From: Prolixibacteraceae bacterium
GTDB lineage: Bacteria > Bacteroidota > Bacteroidia > Bacteroidales > Prolixibacteraceae
Direction: 5' to 3'
Assembly: GCA_016930365.1 (NCBI GenBank)
Contig: JAFGGY010000134.1
Coordinates: forward strand, 1-35,979
Length of the DNA: 35,979 bases
The notes below the pieces were generated by a model, which was not told where the DNA came from, ran no database searches, and saw nothing but the letters and a program-made list of their open reading frames with translations. A program made the position numbers and the translations under genes. This document shows, piece after piece, positions 18,405 through 25,746 of the stretch. The first letter of the stretch is position 1; the number at the start of each line of letters is the position of its first letter.

Positions 18405-18447
18405 TAGATATGAGATGTGAGACATGAGACTTTAGACATTAGACTCT
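18405..18447 (+). repeat. Degenerate short tandem repeat (ATGAGAC / TTAGAC units)
   Basis: The stretch reads as irregular copies of a 7-10 base unit (TTAGATATGAGATG, TGAGACATGAGAC, TTTAGACATTAGAC) just beyond the sodB stop codon. It has no open frame and lies upstream of the terminator. Its function is unknown. Confidence 0.5.
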
Positions 18448-18575
18448 GCTTGGAATAAACTAATTGTCAGCACTTTAGACAATCAGGACAACAAATCACA
18501 AACAACTCATCGTCAATCATTTAAAAAATATTAACGAACTGTTTCCGGATAAAACATGAGTTTTATTTAACTAAG

Positions 18576-18613
18576 CCCCACGGTTTCATCGCAAATCGCG
18601 GGGTTTTGTTTTT
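18576..18613 (+). terminator. Probable terminator after sodB
   Basis: CCCCACG (18576-18582) pairs with CGCGGGG (18597-18603) with one A/C mismatch around a 14-base loop, followed by a T-rich tract (18604-18613). It lies 180 bases after the sodB stop codon, with the convergent nudC beyond. Confidence 0.65.
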
Positions 18614-18631
18614 TATTAAGAATTGAAAATC

Positions 18632-19462
18632 TTATATTCTTCCTTTCACCTTAAACGAATCAATCATTTCGCCAGCGATACTACGTTCGGGCGGATAGTT
18701 GGGTAAGTTATCGCGAGAGAACCAAGCCGCCTCAACAATTTCAATCCCATCAACCCTTATTGGCTGTTTATCATCGGCCTTTGCTGTAAAGCCAATCATC
18801 ATTGAACCAGAATTTGGCCAGGGTTGGCTTTTGTAGTAACTTACATCCCACACATCAATCCCAATTTCCTCTTTAACTTCACGAACAACTGCATCCTCAA
18901 TAGACTCACCCACCTCGACATAGCCAGCTACCAACGAAAAGTATCCTCTCCGAAAATTTGCTCCACTGGCAAGTAAAATTTTGTCGTTACTTAAAACAGC
19001 CACAATAATAGCAGGCGATATGGTTGGGTAATAAACAGCATTGCAGACCGGACAGAGTAACGCTCTTTCGTTTTCTTTGTGTTGGGTTTGCGAACCACAT
19101 TTTCCGCAAAAACGGTTTTGCTCGTACCATACTTTTAACTGCATAGCTACATTTCCGGCCCAATCAATATCTTTTTGCAATGTGTTTCGCAACAATTTCA
19201 CATCGTGGTAAACGTAGGAGAGTTCAGATGAAACGACACAGTCGTTAACCCAAAAACAACGAATTCCATTCAGCAAAAACAAAAATATACCGGTACGGCT
19301 GCACCCTTCCAAATCACACTTACGGGGAAAATAAAATGCATCGTCACTCTTTCGCAGCAAGAGTTCATCTTCTTTAAAATGAAATATAAAATCATTATCA
19401 CTTATATTGGTTTCGGCAATAAACTGATTTTCGAAAGTATGCGGGTAAATATCCTGTATCAT
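18632..19462 (-). CDS. nudC: NAD(+)/NADH diphosphatase NudC
   Basis: 276 residues in the NudC order: a poorly conserved N-terminal domain, a zinc ribbon (about 118-142, CGKCG then CPVC 17 residues later), then the Nudix domain. The Nudix box is GYVEVGESIEDAVVREVKEEIG, all its key Glu residues present. The NudC-specific SQPWPNSGSMMIGF follows it and distinguishes this enzyme from other Nudix hydrolases. It hydrolyses NADH to NMNH and AMP and in other bacteria removes NAD caps from RNA. Encoded alone and convergent with sodB. Confidence 0.93.
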   Translation of the reverse strand: MIQDIYPHTFENQFIAETNISDNDFIFHFKEDELLLRKSDDAFYFPRKCDLEGCSRTGIFLFLLNGIRCFWVNDCVVSSELSYVYHDVKLLRNTLQKDIDWAGNVAMQLKVWYEQNRFCGKCGSQTQHKENERALLCPVCNAVYYPTISPAIIVAVLSNDKILLASGANFRRGYFSLVAGYVEVGESIEDAVVREVKEEIGIDVWDVSYYKSQPWPNSGSMMIGFTAKADDKQPIRVDGIEIVEAAWFSRDNLPNYPPERSIAGEMIDSFKVKGRI

Positions 19463-19488
19463 AAAAAAGGATAGTTAAGTTTGAAAGG

Positions 19489-19496
19489 CAAAACTA
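19489..19496 (-). promoter_or_regulatory. Candidate -7 element of the nudC promoter
   Basis: TAGTTTTG on the minus strand is a full TAnnTTTG match 27 bases before the nudC start. No good -33 TTTG stands at the right distance. Confidence 0.35.
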
Positions 19497-19624
19497 ACTA
19501 TTTTAGCTCTACAACCTATATCGTATGAAAATATTAAAAGCGCTTTGCTTCCACATTTTCAACCAAAATATGCACTAAGTGATCATTTTTTTCAAATTAC
19601 AGTGTTTCGTGTTTTACAGCTATA

Positions 19625-19878
19625 CAACCCCAGCGGGATTGCATGTTTATAGAAAAATAAAACAACAGATAAGGTTCGACCCCGGCCGGGGTCAGTTCAT
19701 TTGTGCATTCAAATACGAAATATGTTTCATACAAAACGGGTTATAAACCCGTTGTCCGTTTAGCGCATACGGCAAGTTCAGCCCCTAAACGGAACACCCT
19801 TTTCTAAAGGGTGTAATCCTTAAACATCTTTTGCCTACCGAACCCCGAGTAGTCGAAGATTTTGGGCATACGGCAAAA
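19625..19878. repeat. Cluster of six consecutive inverted repeats, no gene
   Basis: Within the 600-base gap between nudC and the AAA remnant, hairpins follow one another: CAACCCC/GGGATTG (19625-19641, one mismatch); the perfect 16-base palindrome GACCCCGGCCGGGGTC (19678-19693); AACGGGTT/AACCCGTT (19735-19753); TCCGTTTAG/CTAAACGGA (19755-19793); ACACCCTTT/AAAGGGTGT (19794-19814); TTTTGCC/GGCAAAA (19829-19878). No convincing reading frame exists in the gap. It resembles the intergenic palindromic repeats seen scattered in Bacteroidota genomes, but copy number cannot be checked here. Confidence 0.7.
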
Positions 19879-20077
19879 AAGGAAAGGCTGAGCAGCAAAA
19901 AAGAATCGATTGGCATGAAAAAACTGTTCGTTGTTGTTTTTTAAAATTCCCGACAAGCAAAAGCTTAAACATAGAAATACCTTAATGATGATTTTGCTTT
20001 TTACACAAAGCACTTTTTAGTGTTTTTGCTTTTTATATTCAACATTTTTTGCATTTTTTTTGTATAATTTAAGCAAA

Positions 20078-20470
20078 ATGGAAAATCTTTATCAAAAATC
20101 ATATCTAAAGCTGCACCGTATATCAACACAATTTAAAAGATACCTGGCCGATTTCATTGACTGGAACAATCGCCTTATTGGCATCGAAGGAGCAAGAGGT
20201 GCAGGCAAGACAACCATGGTACTGCAATATGCAAAAGAGAACCTCCCTTTAAACAATCAAACCCTGTATGTTAGCCTGGACGAATTGCTTTTTACCGAAA
20301 ACAAACTTGTTGATTTTACTGAACAATTTGTAATGCATAAGGATTCCTTTTCAGGCTCCTCACTAATGCACCTAAACCCGGCAAAAGATGATTTAAGCCG
20401 CCAGACTGTGATGCATAAATTGTCTGGATTATCTTTTCGGGAATATCTAAATATATCGCATGGAACATGA
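20078..20470 (+). pseudogene. Remnant of an AAA ATPase (DUF4143-type) with internal deletion and lost C-terminus
   Basis: The reading frame from ATG 20078 encodes 130 residues that begin like the large AAA_14/DUF4143 ATPases (Walker A GARGAGKTT, then TLYVSLDELLFTENKLVDFT). After FTEQFV the expected stretch with Walker B (a LDEVH-like motif) is missing, and the frame resumes at SFSGSSLMHL, which looks like the family's sensor region FTGSSLL, continuing to LSRQTVMHKLSGLSFREYL. It then stops instead of extending for another 200 or more residues. Without Walker B and the C-terminal domain it cannot be an active ATPase. A decayed gene is the simplest reading. It lies beside the hairpin cluster and ends 38 bases before ilvN. 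Confidence 0.75.
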
Positions 20471-20508
20471 TTACCATCAATCAGTTTTGAGCAATTAAGT
20501 ATTTGATA

Positions 20509-20793
20509 TTAAAACAAATCGCCAATGCGGTTAAAGACGGTATGGTCATAATCTTCACGCTCTTTAAGCTCAATGACATCGTTAAGTTTATTGAGTTGGA
20601 GCAACACCTGCTGGTATTGCTCGTTTTTACGCACCAACAAAAACATAACACTTGTAGCACCCTGTCCTATTGCACCACACAATATTCCCTCGAGATTGTA
20701 TCCGCGGCGTGAAAAAAGCCCGGTTATGTGCGACATTACGCCCGGATGATTATTTACGATTAATTCGATTACGGTATGATTTTTTTGTTTCAT
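20509..20793 (-). CDS. ilvN: Acetolactate synthase small (regulatory) subunit
   Basis: 94 residues, the short single-ACT form like E. coli IlvN. The N-terminal ACT domain shows the conserved pattern IELIVNNHPGVMSHITGLFS, then RRGYNLEGI and the later QLNKLNDVIEL. It binds the large subunit and confers valine feedback inhibition. The gene starts 19 bases after the ilvB stop codon and shares its attenuator. It is the last gene of a two-gene operon; no ilvC, ilvD or leu genes are in the window. Confidence 0.92.
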   Translation of the reverse strand: MKQKNHTVIELIVNNHPGVMSHITGLFSRRGYNLEGILCGAIGQGATSVMFLLVRKNEQYQQVLLQLNKLNDVIELKEREDYDHTVFNRIGDLF

Positions 20794-20812
20794 TGTGATT
20801 TATTTTTTCAGG

Positions 20813-22474
20813 TTAATCAATCATTACTTTATTTGCTGCTCCGGGTGGCACCATGGGAAATACATTTTCATCGGCATTAACCGGAACATTGATAAACACC
20901 GGCTCATTAAGCTGTAAGGCTTCATGCAATGCTCCCAGCGGGTCGGATACTTTTTCGAGATCGATGGATTTCAATCCGAAACATTTTGCAATACCTGCAA
21001 AATCAGGGGTAGATTTAAATTTCGACCCGATGTATTTTTTATCAAAAAAGAGTTCTTGCTGTTGACGCACCAAGCCCAGCGTTCCGTTGTTAAACAGCAA
21101 AATAGCCATATTGGGTTTTTCATCGGCAATGGTAGCCAGCTCCTGCATATTCATCATAAATGAACCATCGCCCGAGAAAGCAACCACTTTTTTGCCGGGA
21201 TTGGCCAGTGCTGCCCCAATGGCTGTAGGGACTCCAAACCCCATGGTACCTAACCCGCCCGATGTGAGAAAAGTACGCGGTGATGTAATGGGATATTTCA
21301 TGGCTACCCACATTTGATGCTGGCCAACATCGGTTGTAATAATCGAATCGGCAGGTATGGATGCTGCTACTTCGTCGATAATGCGCAGCGGATGAAAAAC
21401 ATCGCCATTTAAAGGAGCAACAACATAAGGCAGGGCATCTTTTGTTTCATAGCATTCATCTAACCATTCCCTACGTTCTTTTTTGTCAACTGACGGAATC
21501 AACAACGAAAGAAAATCGTGTAAATCGGCATTAACACTCATAAATGCCGGTTTTATCTTATTGATTTCAGCTTTATCAATATCAACATGAATAATTTGAG
21601 CATTGCGGCAAAACTCGCTTACCTTACCGGTTGCCCTATCGTCGAACCTTAACCCGAGTGCAAGTATTAAATCAGCCTCCTCGGTTATCCGGTTGGCATA
21701 TTTTGTGCCGTGCATACCTATCATCCCCACATATAGAGGGTGTTCCGGACTAATAGCTCCCAATCCGCGCATGGTAGAAGTAAGTGGAATATTGTTTTTT
21801 TCGGCCAAAAGTCGCAACAACTGACAAGAACCTGACTCGATAATACCAGCCCCAAACATAATAACAGGTTTAACGGCATAGTGAATTGCCTGTGCAATTT
21901 TGTCGATAAGCTGCTTTTCAATAACCTGCGGTTTCGTTGGTTCATGAAATCCGGGCCATTGGCCGAACTCGCATACTTGTTGTTGTACATCTTTGGGTAC
22001 GTCGATTACTACTGGCCCCGGCCTGCCGGTTTCGGCAATGCGAAAAGCTTCCGGGATTACGTCAAGCAACTCGGCTGCCGAGCGTACCAGAAAATTGTGC
22101 TTCGTAATTGGAATGGTTAAGCCGTAGGTGTCAATTTCCTGAAAGGCATCGGTGCCAATAAGCGATGTGGCTACCTGTCCGGTAAATGCTACTACAGGCA
22201 CCGAATCTAGTTTAGCGTCGGCAATGGCTGTTAGCAAGTTTGTGGCTCCGGGCCCCGATGTGGCAAAGCAAACTGCAGCTTTACCTGTGCTCCGGGCCAT
22301 TCCCTGCGCAATGAAACCGGCACCTTGCTCGTGACGTGCCAAAACATGTTTAATTTTACTGTCGTGCAATGCCCTGTACAGTGGCAGGTTGGCACTTCCG
22401 GGAATACCTGCAATGGTGTCAATTCCCTTCTTCTCTAAAAGGTGAACGATAATTTCTGCTCCTGAGTACTTCAT
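20813..22474 (-). CDS. ilvB: Acetolactate synthase large (catalytic) subunit
   Basis: 553 residues, full length. It contains the N-terminal ThDP glutamate region (GAEIIVHLLEKKGIDTIAGI with the catalytic Glu in RHEQGAGFIAQG), the FAD/central domain (AVKPVIMFGAGI, GMIGMHGTKYANRITEEADL) and the C-terminal ThDP-binding motif GDGSFMMNMQELATI...NN. It condenses two pyruvates to 2-acetolactate (valine, leucine) or pyruvate with 2-oxobutyrate (isoleucine). Preceded by a leader peptide and terminator that suggest attenuation by branched-chain aminoacyl-tRNA supply. The product is the substrate of the exported acetolactate decarboxylase encoded 10 kb away. Confidence 0.97.
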   Translation of the reverse strand: MKYSGAEIIVHLLEKKGIDTIAGIPGSANLPLYRALHDSKIKHVLARHEQGAGFIAQGMARSTGKAAVCFATSGPGATNLLTAIADAKLDSVPVVAFTGQVATSLIGTDAFQEIDTYGLTIPITKHNFLVRSAAELLDVIPEAFRIAETGRPGPVVIDVPKDVQQQVCEFGQWPGFHEPTKPQVIEKQLIDKIAQAIHYAVKPVIMFGAGIIESGSCQLLRLLAEKNNIPLTSTMRGLGAISPEHPLYVGMIGMHGTKYANRITEEADLILALGLRFDDRATGKVSEFCRNAQIIHVDIDKAEINKIKPAFMSVNADLHDFLSLLIPSVDKKERREWLDECYETKDALPYVVAPLNGDVFHPLRIIDEVAASIPADSIITTDVGQHQMWVAMKYPITSPRTFLTSGGLGTMGFGVPTAIGAALANPGKKVVAFSGDGSFMMNMQELATIADEKPNMAILLFNNGTLGLVRQQQELFFDKKYIGSKFKSTPDFAGIAKCFGLKSIDLEKVSDPLGALHEALQLNEPVFINVPVNADENVFPMVPPGAANKVMID

Positions 22475-22492
22475 GTTTTTCAGTTATTTGTA

Positions 22493-22531
22493 AATAAAAA
22501 AAACCCTGTTGGAAGTTCACCAACAGGGTTT
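22493..22531 (-). terminator. Attenuator terminator in the ilvBN leader
   Basis: Perfect 12-base arms AAACCCTGTTGG (22501-22512) and CCAACAGGGTTT (22520-22531) around a 7-base loop. On the minus strand the stem runs into TTTTT-ATTT. It stands between the leader peptide stop codon and ilvB, so if formed it would end transcription before ilvB. Its loop and arm contain GGTGAAC (minus; 22515-22521), which is complementary to GTTCACC inside the leader peptide codons (22566-22572), offering an alternative pairing. Confidence 0.88.
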
Positions 22532-22557
22532 TAATATCTGGTTATATTATTATCCTT

Positions 22558-22638
22558 TTATCTGCGGTGAACACATAGCAACTCCACGACCACAACAGTG
22601 ACCACGTTAAAAAGGATATTTGCTGAAAATGTATTCAT
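22558..22638 (-). CDS. ilv leader peptide
   Basis: A 26-codon frame from ATG 22638 to TAA 22558-22560. Residues 12-21 read VVTVVVVELL, seven of ten being valine or leucine, as in leader peptides of branched-chain amino acid operons (E. coli ilvB leader also has a Val run). The frame ends 27 bases before an intrinsic terminator and 84 bases before ilvB. The expected model: ribosomes slowed at the Val/Leu codons leave GTTCACC (codons 23-25) free to pair with the terminator loop and prevent termination, while ribosomes reaching the stop codon cover it and allow the terminator to form. Confidence 0.85.
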   Translation of the reverse strand: MNTFSANILFNVVTVVVVELLCVHRR

Positions 22639-22670
22639 CGCTTTGATTGTATTTTTAAAACTTGATTTTG

Positions 22671-22702
22671 CAATGTTAGTATAATATAATAGAAATCACA
22701 AT
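22671..22702 (-). promoter_or_regulatory. Candidate promoter of the ilv leader
   Basis: On the minus strand, ATTG (22699-22702), exactly 20 bases, then TAACATTG (22671-22678), each one base from the Bacteroidota consensus. Transcription would begin near 22665, about 25 bases before the leader peptide. It overlaps the 3' end of the methyltransferase gene. Confidence 0.5.
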
Positions 22703-23350
22703 AAAACATGATTTTTCTTGTTGATGCTGTTGTTTCTTGCCCTTTATGACCACAAAACTGCCCGTACCGTGCCCCTTAACCGGCTCTTCAACAGCAGTTG
22801 CAGCCGGGTTTTCGAGGGTTTGGTATGTTTCAGTTACCGTAAAGCCATTCTCTTCTATCAGTTTAACAACTTCATTAACAGTAAAAAACCGGGCATATTT
22901 ATAGAAGGCACTTTTCTCTTTATTTTTTTCTAAAAACTGCCCAAAAGCTGTTCCCTTATCGATAATGGCAAATATAATTTCACCCTCATGCTTTAAAACA
23001 CGGCGAGCTTCTTTAACAGCTTTCTGCGGATTATCGATAAAGCAGATTGAAGTAATAAAGACTGCAAAATCGAAGGAGGCATCATCGTATGGAAGGTTTT
23101 CGGCAACGCCAACTTGTACATCCAGGCTTCTGCCCCGTGCTACTTCTATCATATTCTCAGATGGGTCGACCCCATATTTAATGCCCAATGGTTCGGAAAA
23201 AATTCCGGTACCCACACCAATTTCCAAACCTTTTTTATCTGAAGGCACTACCTGCTTTAGCGCCAGTACTTCCGATTCGAAAAGTGTTTTGTTTTCAACA
23301 AACCAGTTTTCGTACTTATCAACCAACGAATCAAAAGGATTGTATTGCAT
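22676..23350 (-). CDS. Class I SAM-dependent methyltransferase
   Basis: 224 residues with the class I methyltransferase motifs: motif I GLEIGVGTGIFSEPLG, the acidic residue of the next strand in GVDPSENMIEVA, then AENLPYDDASFDFAVFITSI and the post-motif KEARRVLKHEGEIIFAIID. The family is Methyltransf_11-like; the methyl acceptor cannot be named. It is the last gene of the ArsR-rhodanese, desulfurase and DsrE operon, four bases after DsrE, which suggests a thiol, sulfide, metalloid or other soft nucleophile acceptor (inference only). The final 20 residues are basic then hydrophobic and overlap the ilv promoter. Confidence 0.82.
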   Translation of the reverse strand: MQYNPFDSLVDKYENWFVENKTLFESEVLALKQVVPSDKKGLEIGVGTGIFSEPLGIKYGVDPSENMIEVARGRSLDVQVGVAENLPYDDASFDFAVFITSICFIDNPQKAVKEARRVLKHEGEIIFAIIDKGTAFGQFLEKNKEKSAFYKYARFFTVNEVVKLIEENGFTVTETYQTLENPAATAVEEPVKGHGTGSFVVIKGKKQQHQQEKSCFIVISIILY

Positions 23351-23354
23351 AATA

Positions 23355-23714
23355 TCAAAATGTTAATACTTTATCACTGTCAGCTACCCAATCGGCCAAA
23401 AAGCCCATGGTCGATTTGTTGGCACCGTCGAAATACGGATGGTTTTTGTAAATACCACAACGTGCCATGCAAGTTCCGCAAACTTCAACGGGAACCCCCT
23501 GCGCAATCAGGTCTTTGAGCATTTGTGATAAATCCTGGTCGTATCCATGGGGTGGTTTCAAAATATCGCGCGCAAGGTCAACCGAATCATTCATCAAAAA
23601 TATCCGCACTTCGTTCCCTTTTTGCTTTAAGGTATCGGCCAACCTGAGGCCATTCCATGTTACATCGGTATTGTCGTATGGTTCGCGATTAAAAATGATA
23701 AGAATTTTCGGCAT
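23355..23714 (-). CDS. DsrE/DsrF-like sulfur-relay protein
   Basis: 119 residues of the DsrE family fold (MPKILIIFNREPYDNTDVTW, NGLRLADTLKQKGNEVRIFL, then a helix and VPVEVCGTCMARCG). Three cysteines cluster as Cys79, Cys82 and Cys86 in CGTCMARCG, positioned where DsrE/TusD-type proteins carry persulfide. Such proteins accept sulfane sulfur from a desulfurase or rhodanese and pass it on. Its location 20 bases after a cysteine desulfurase and downstream of a rhodanese-bearing regulator supports that role. The final acceptor is unknown. A metal-binding role for the cysteine cluster is an alternative. Confidence 0.82.
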   Translation of the reverse strand: MPKILIIFNREPYDNTDVTWNGLRLADTLKQKGNEVRIFLMNDSVDLARDILKPPHGYDQDLSQMLKDLIAQGVPVEVCGTCMARCGIYKNHPYFDGANKSTMGFLADWVADSDKVLTF

Positions 23715-23734
23715 AAGACTTTGTTTTTATTTTT

Positions 23735-24871
23735 CTATTTATCTAATTGTTTAACAGTATTTTGAATCAAATCAAGAGCGTGGTCAACATCCATTTCGGA
23801 AGTATGTTTTCCCGTAGTAATGCGCAAGGTTGAGGCGGCCCTTTGGGCATTAACTTTCATGGCTTTCAGTACCGGTGAAATATTGACTGAACCGGCATGA
23901 CAAGCCGAGCCGGTAGAAACCAGCACCTTATTGCCAATAAGCGAGGCCAATGTATGCGCATCAACACCGGCAAGTGCCACGCTGAGGGTATTGGGCAAAC
24001 AATGTTGCAAGTTGGCATTCACAGTAACCCTTTGCGGGAAAAACTTTTGCAGTCCATCGAATAAGCGGTCGCGCGTATGGCGCATGTTGGCCGTGTTTTT
24101 ATCGAAATCGCGCTGTGCAACTTCGCAGGCTTTCCCCAGGGCTGCTATGTGGATTACATTTTCCGTCCCCGGGCGCAGGCCCTTTTCCTGGCTTGCGCCA
24201 AACATGACCTTCTCTATTTTTACGCCATTTTTTATGTACAAAGCGCCAATTCCTTTGGGGGCGTATATTTTATGCCCGGCTATGGTGAGCAAGTCAATAC
24301 TACTTTGAGCCACATCAACCTTAATTTTCCCAAGCGACTGGGCTGCATCGGTATGAAACAAAACACCATGCTTACGGGCAATATTGGCAATCTCGTCAAT
24401 GGGCTGAATGCTACCGGTTTCGTTATTGGCATGCATGATGGTAATGAGCGCCGTATCGTGCCGGACAGCCTTTTCAACATCAGCGGGGTTTACCCTTCCA
24501 TATTGGTCAACCGGGACATAAGAAACCTGGTAGCCCCGTGTTTCGAGTTGCCTACACACTTCGATTACGGCAGGGTGCTCAATAGCCGAGGTAATAATGT
24601 GTTTACCACTTTGCGCCTTGAGGGCACCAAGTATGGCCAGGTTGTTCGATTCGGTGGCACACGATGTAAAAACAATTTCAGAAGGACGCGCATTTATTAA
24701 ATTGGCCACCTGAAGGCGGGCTTTATCAACAATTTCCTTTGCTGTCCGCCCTATAGAATAAGCACTCGATGGATTTCCATAAACCGCATCAATTATGTAC
24801 TTCATTTCGGCAGCCACTTCGGTGTCAATTGGGGTGGTCGCGTTATAATCGAGATAAATGGGCTGTGTCAT
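23735..24871 (-). CDS. Cysteine desulfurase (NifS/IscS-like)
   Basis: 378 residues of the class V aminotransferase fold. The PLP lysine is Lys201 in TIAGHKIYAPKG, His99 lies in SAIEHPAV, the PLP-binding Asp is in FHTDAAQSLGK, and the persulfide-forming catalytic cysteine is Cys324 in STGSACHAGS. The start YLDYNATTP is canonical. It removes sulfur from L-cysteine, leaving alanine and an enzyme persulfide. No IscU, SufE or SufBCD partner is nearby; instead it lies one base after an ArsR-rhodanese regulator and before a DsrE protein, so it more likely feeds a sulfur relay than iron-sulfur cluster assembly (inference). Confidence 0.93.
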   Translation of the reverse strand: MTQPIYLDYNATTPIDTEVAAEMKYIIDAVYGNPSSAYSIGRTAKEIVDKARLQVANLINARPSEIVFTSCATESNNLAILGALKAQSGKHIITSAIEHPAVIEVCRQLETRGYQVSYVPVDQYGRVNPADVEKAVRHDTALITIMHANNETGSIQPIDEIANIARKHGVLFHTDAAQSLGKIKVDVAQSSIDLLTIAGHKIYAPKGIGALYIKNGVKIEKVMFGASQEKGLRPGTENVIHIAALGKACEVAQRDFDKNTANMRHTRDRLFDGLQKFFPQRVTVNANLQHCLPNTLSVALAGVDAHTLASLIGNKVLVSTGSACHAGSVNISPVLKAMKVNAQRAASTLRITTGKHTSEMDVDHALDLIQNTVKQLDK

Positions 24872-24872
24872 A

Positions 24873-25538
24873 CTATTCGGTTTTTGTGGTTTCGAGTTGT
24901 TTAAGTTTCCATTCGGGATAACCTTCGTCGAGGCGGCGAACCTTGAACCCCTTAGAACTGAGCAGCTCTACAGCATCGTCGCTAAGGGCACAGAACGGTC
25001 CGCGGCAATACGCGATAATTTCTTTGTCGCGCGGTAATTTACAAAGTTGACTTTTTAACTCATCGGCAGGCAACGAAATAGCACCCGTGATATGCCCAAA
25101 CCCAAATTCTACAGCCGGACGCACATCCATCAGCAGCACATTGTCGTCGTCCATCATCAGCTCCAGCTCATCGAGGCTCACGGCATTGCACGAATGATGT
25201 TGTGTGCGTTGTTGGACAAGTGTTCGTTCCAGTTCGGCTATTTCGCTAAGCCCATAGCGCGAAATATGATGGTACAAATCGAGAAACTCGTTGTTCGACA
25301 AGGAATAAAAAACATATTGCTTCTCTTTGCGCGATTTTACAATGTTGTTGTTTTTTAGCACCTGCAAGTGTTGCGAGGTATTGGCAACAGTAAGCTTGCT
25401 TGCCTCAACAAGTCCCTCAACGCTTTTTTCGCCTTGAGCCAGCAGGTCAATAAGCTCAAGCCGGGCCGGGTTTGCCAGTGCTTTCAGCATTTTTGCCAGT
25501 CCGCTGTACATTGCATCTTTAAATTCGCGCTTATCCAT
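24873..25538 (-). CDS. ArsR-family regulator fused to a rhodanese domain
   Basis: 221 residues. Residues 12-85 are an ArsR/SmtB winged helix (MLKALANPARLELIDLL, recognition helix TVANTSQHLQVLKNNNIV, wing KSRKEKQYVFYSL). Residues about 122-215 are a rhodanese domain (VLLMDVRPAVEFGFGHITGA and the active-site loop YCRGPFC with Cys178 and a second cysteine Cys183). Other cysteines are Cys117 and Cys166. The rhodanese cysteine could carry a persulfide and thereby alter DNA binding, making the protein a reactive-sulfur sensor; this is inference from architecture. First gene of the sulfur operon, with a palindrome across its own promoter that suggests autorepression. Confidence 0.92.
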   Translation of the reverse strand: MDKREFKDAMYSGLAKMLKALANPARLELIDLLAQGEKSVEGLVEASKLTVANTSQHLQVLKNNNIVKSRKEKQYVFYSLSNNEFLDLYHHISRYGLSEIAELERTLVQQRTQHHSCNAVSLDELELMMDDDNVLLMDVRPAVEFGFGHITGAISLPADELKSQLCKLPRDKEIIAYCRGPFCALSDDAVELLSSKGFKVRRLDEGYPEWKLKQLETTKTE

Positions 25539-25563
25539 TGTCCTTTCACTTCAAAATGAATGA

Positions 25564-25594
25564 CAAATATAAAAGAAGATTTTAAGTATTCAAT
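25564..25594 (-). promoter_or_regulatory. Promoter of the ArsR-rhodanese operon
   Basis: On the minus strand, ATTG (25591-25594), 19 bases, then TATATTTG (25564-25571), a perfect TAnnTTTG element. It lies 26 bases before the start codon at 25538. Confidence 0.7.
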
Positions 25595-25608
25595 AGATTA
25601 CTTGAATA
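25587..25608. promoter_or_regulatory. Candidate ArsR operator
   Basis: TATTCAA (25587-25593) and TTGAATA (25602-25608) form perfect 7-base arms with an 8-base spacer, a shape typical for ArsR/SmtB sites. One arm covers the -33 box of the operon promoter, so bound repressor would block polymerase. Confidence 0.65.
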
Positions 25609-25746
25609 TGTGTTTCTTTCGTAGTTTTTTTTGACATCATTTACTCCCACAAAGGCTATTATTTTGAGACTAATAGGTTTTAAGGCTTTCTTGGTGAACT
25701 TTGTGGCTTGGTGGGATTTCAATAATTACTGCGAGATAAAACTTCA

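Noticed and set aside
19804-20013. A 69-codon minus-strand frame in the hairpin region
   Set aside because: It runs through the inverted repeats, has a composition unlike the genes here, shows no domain or signal peptide pattern and lacks a promoter.
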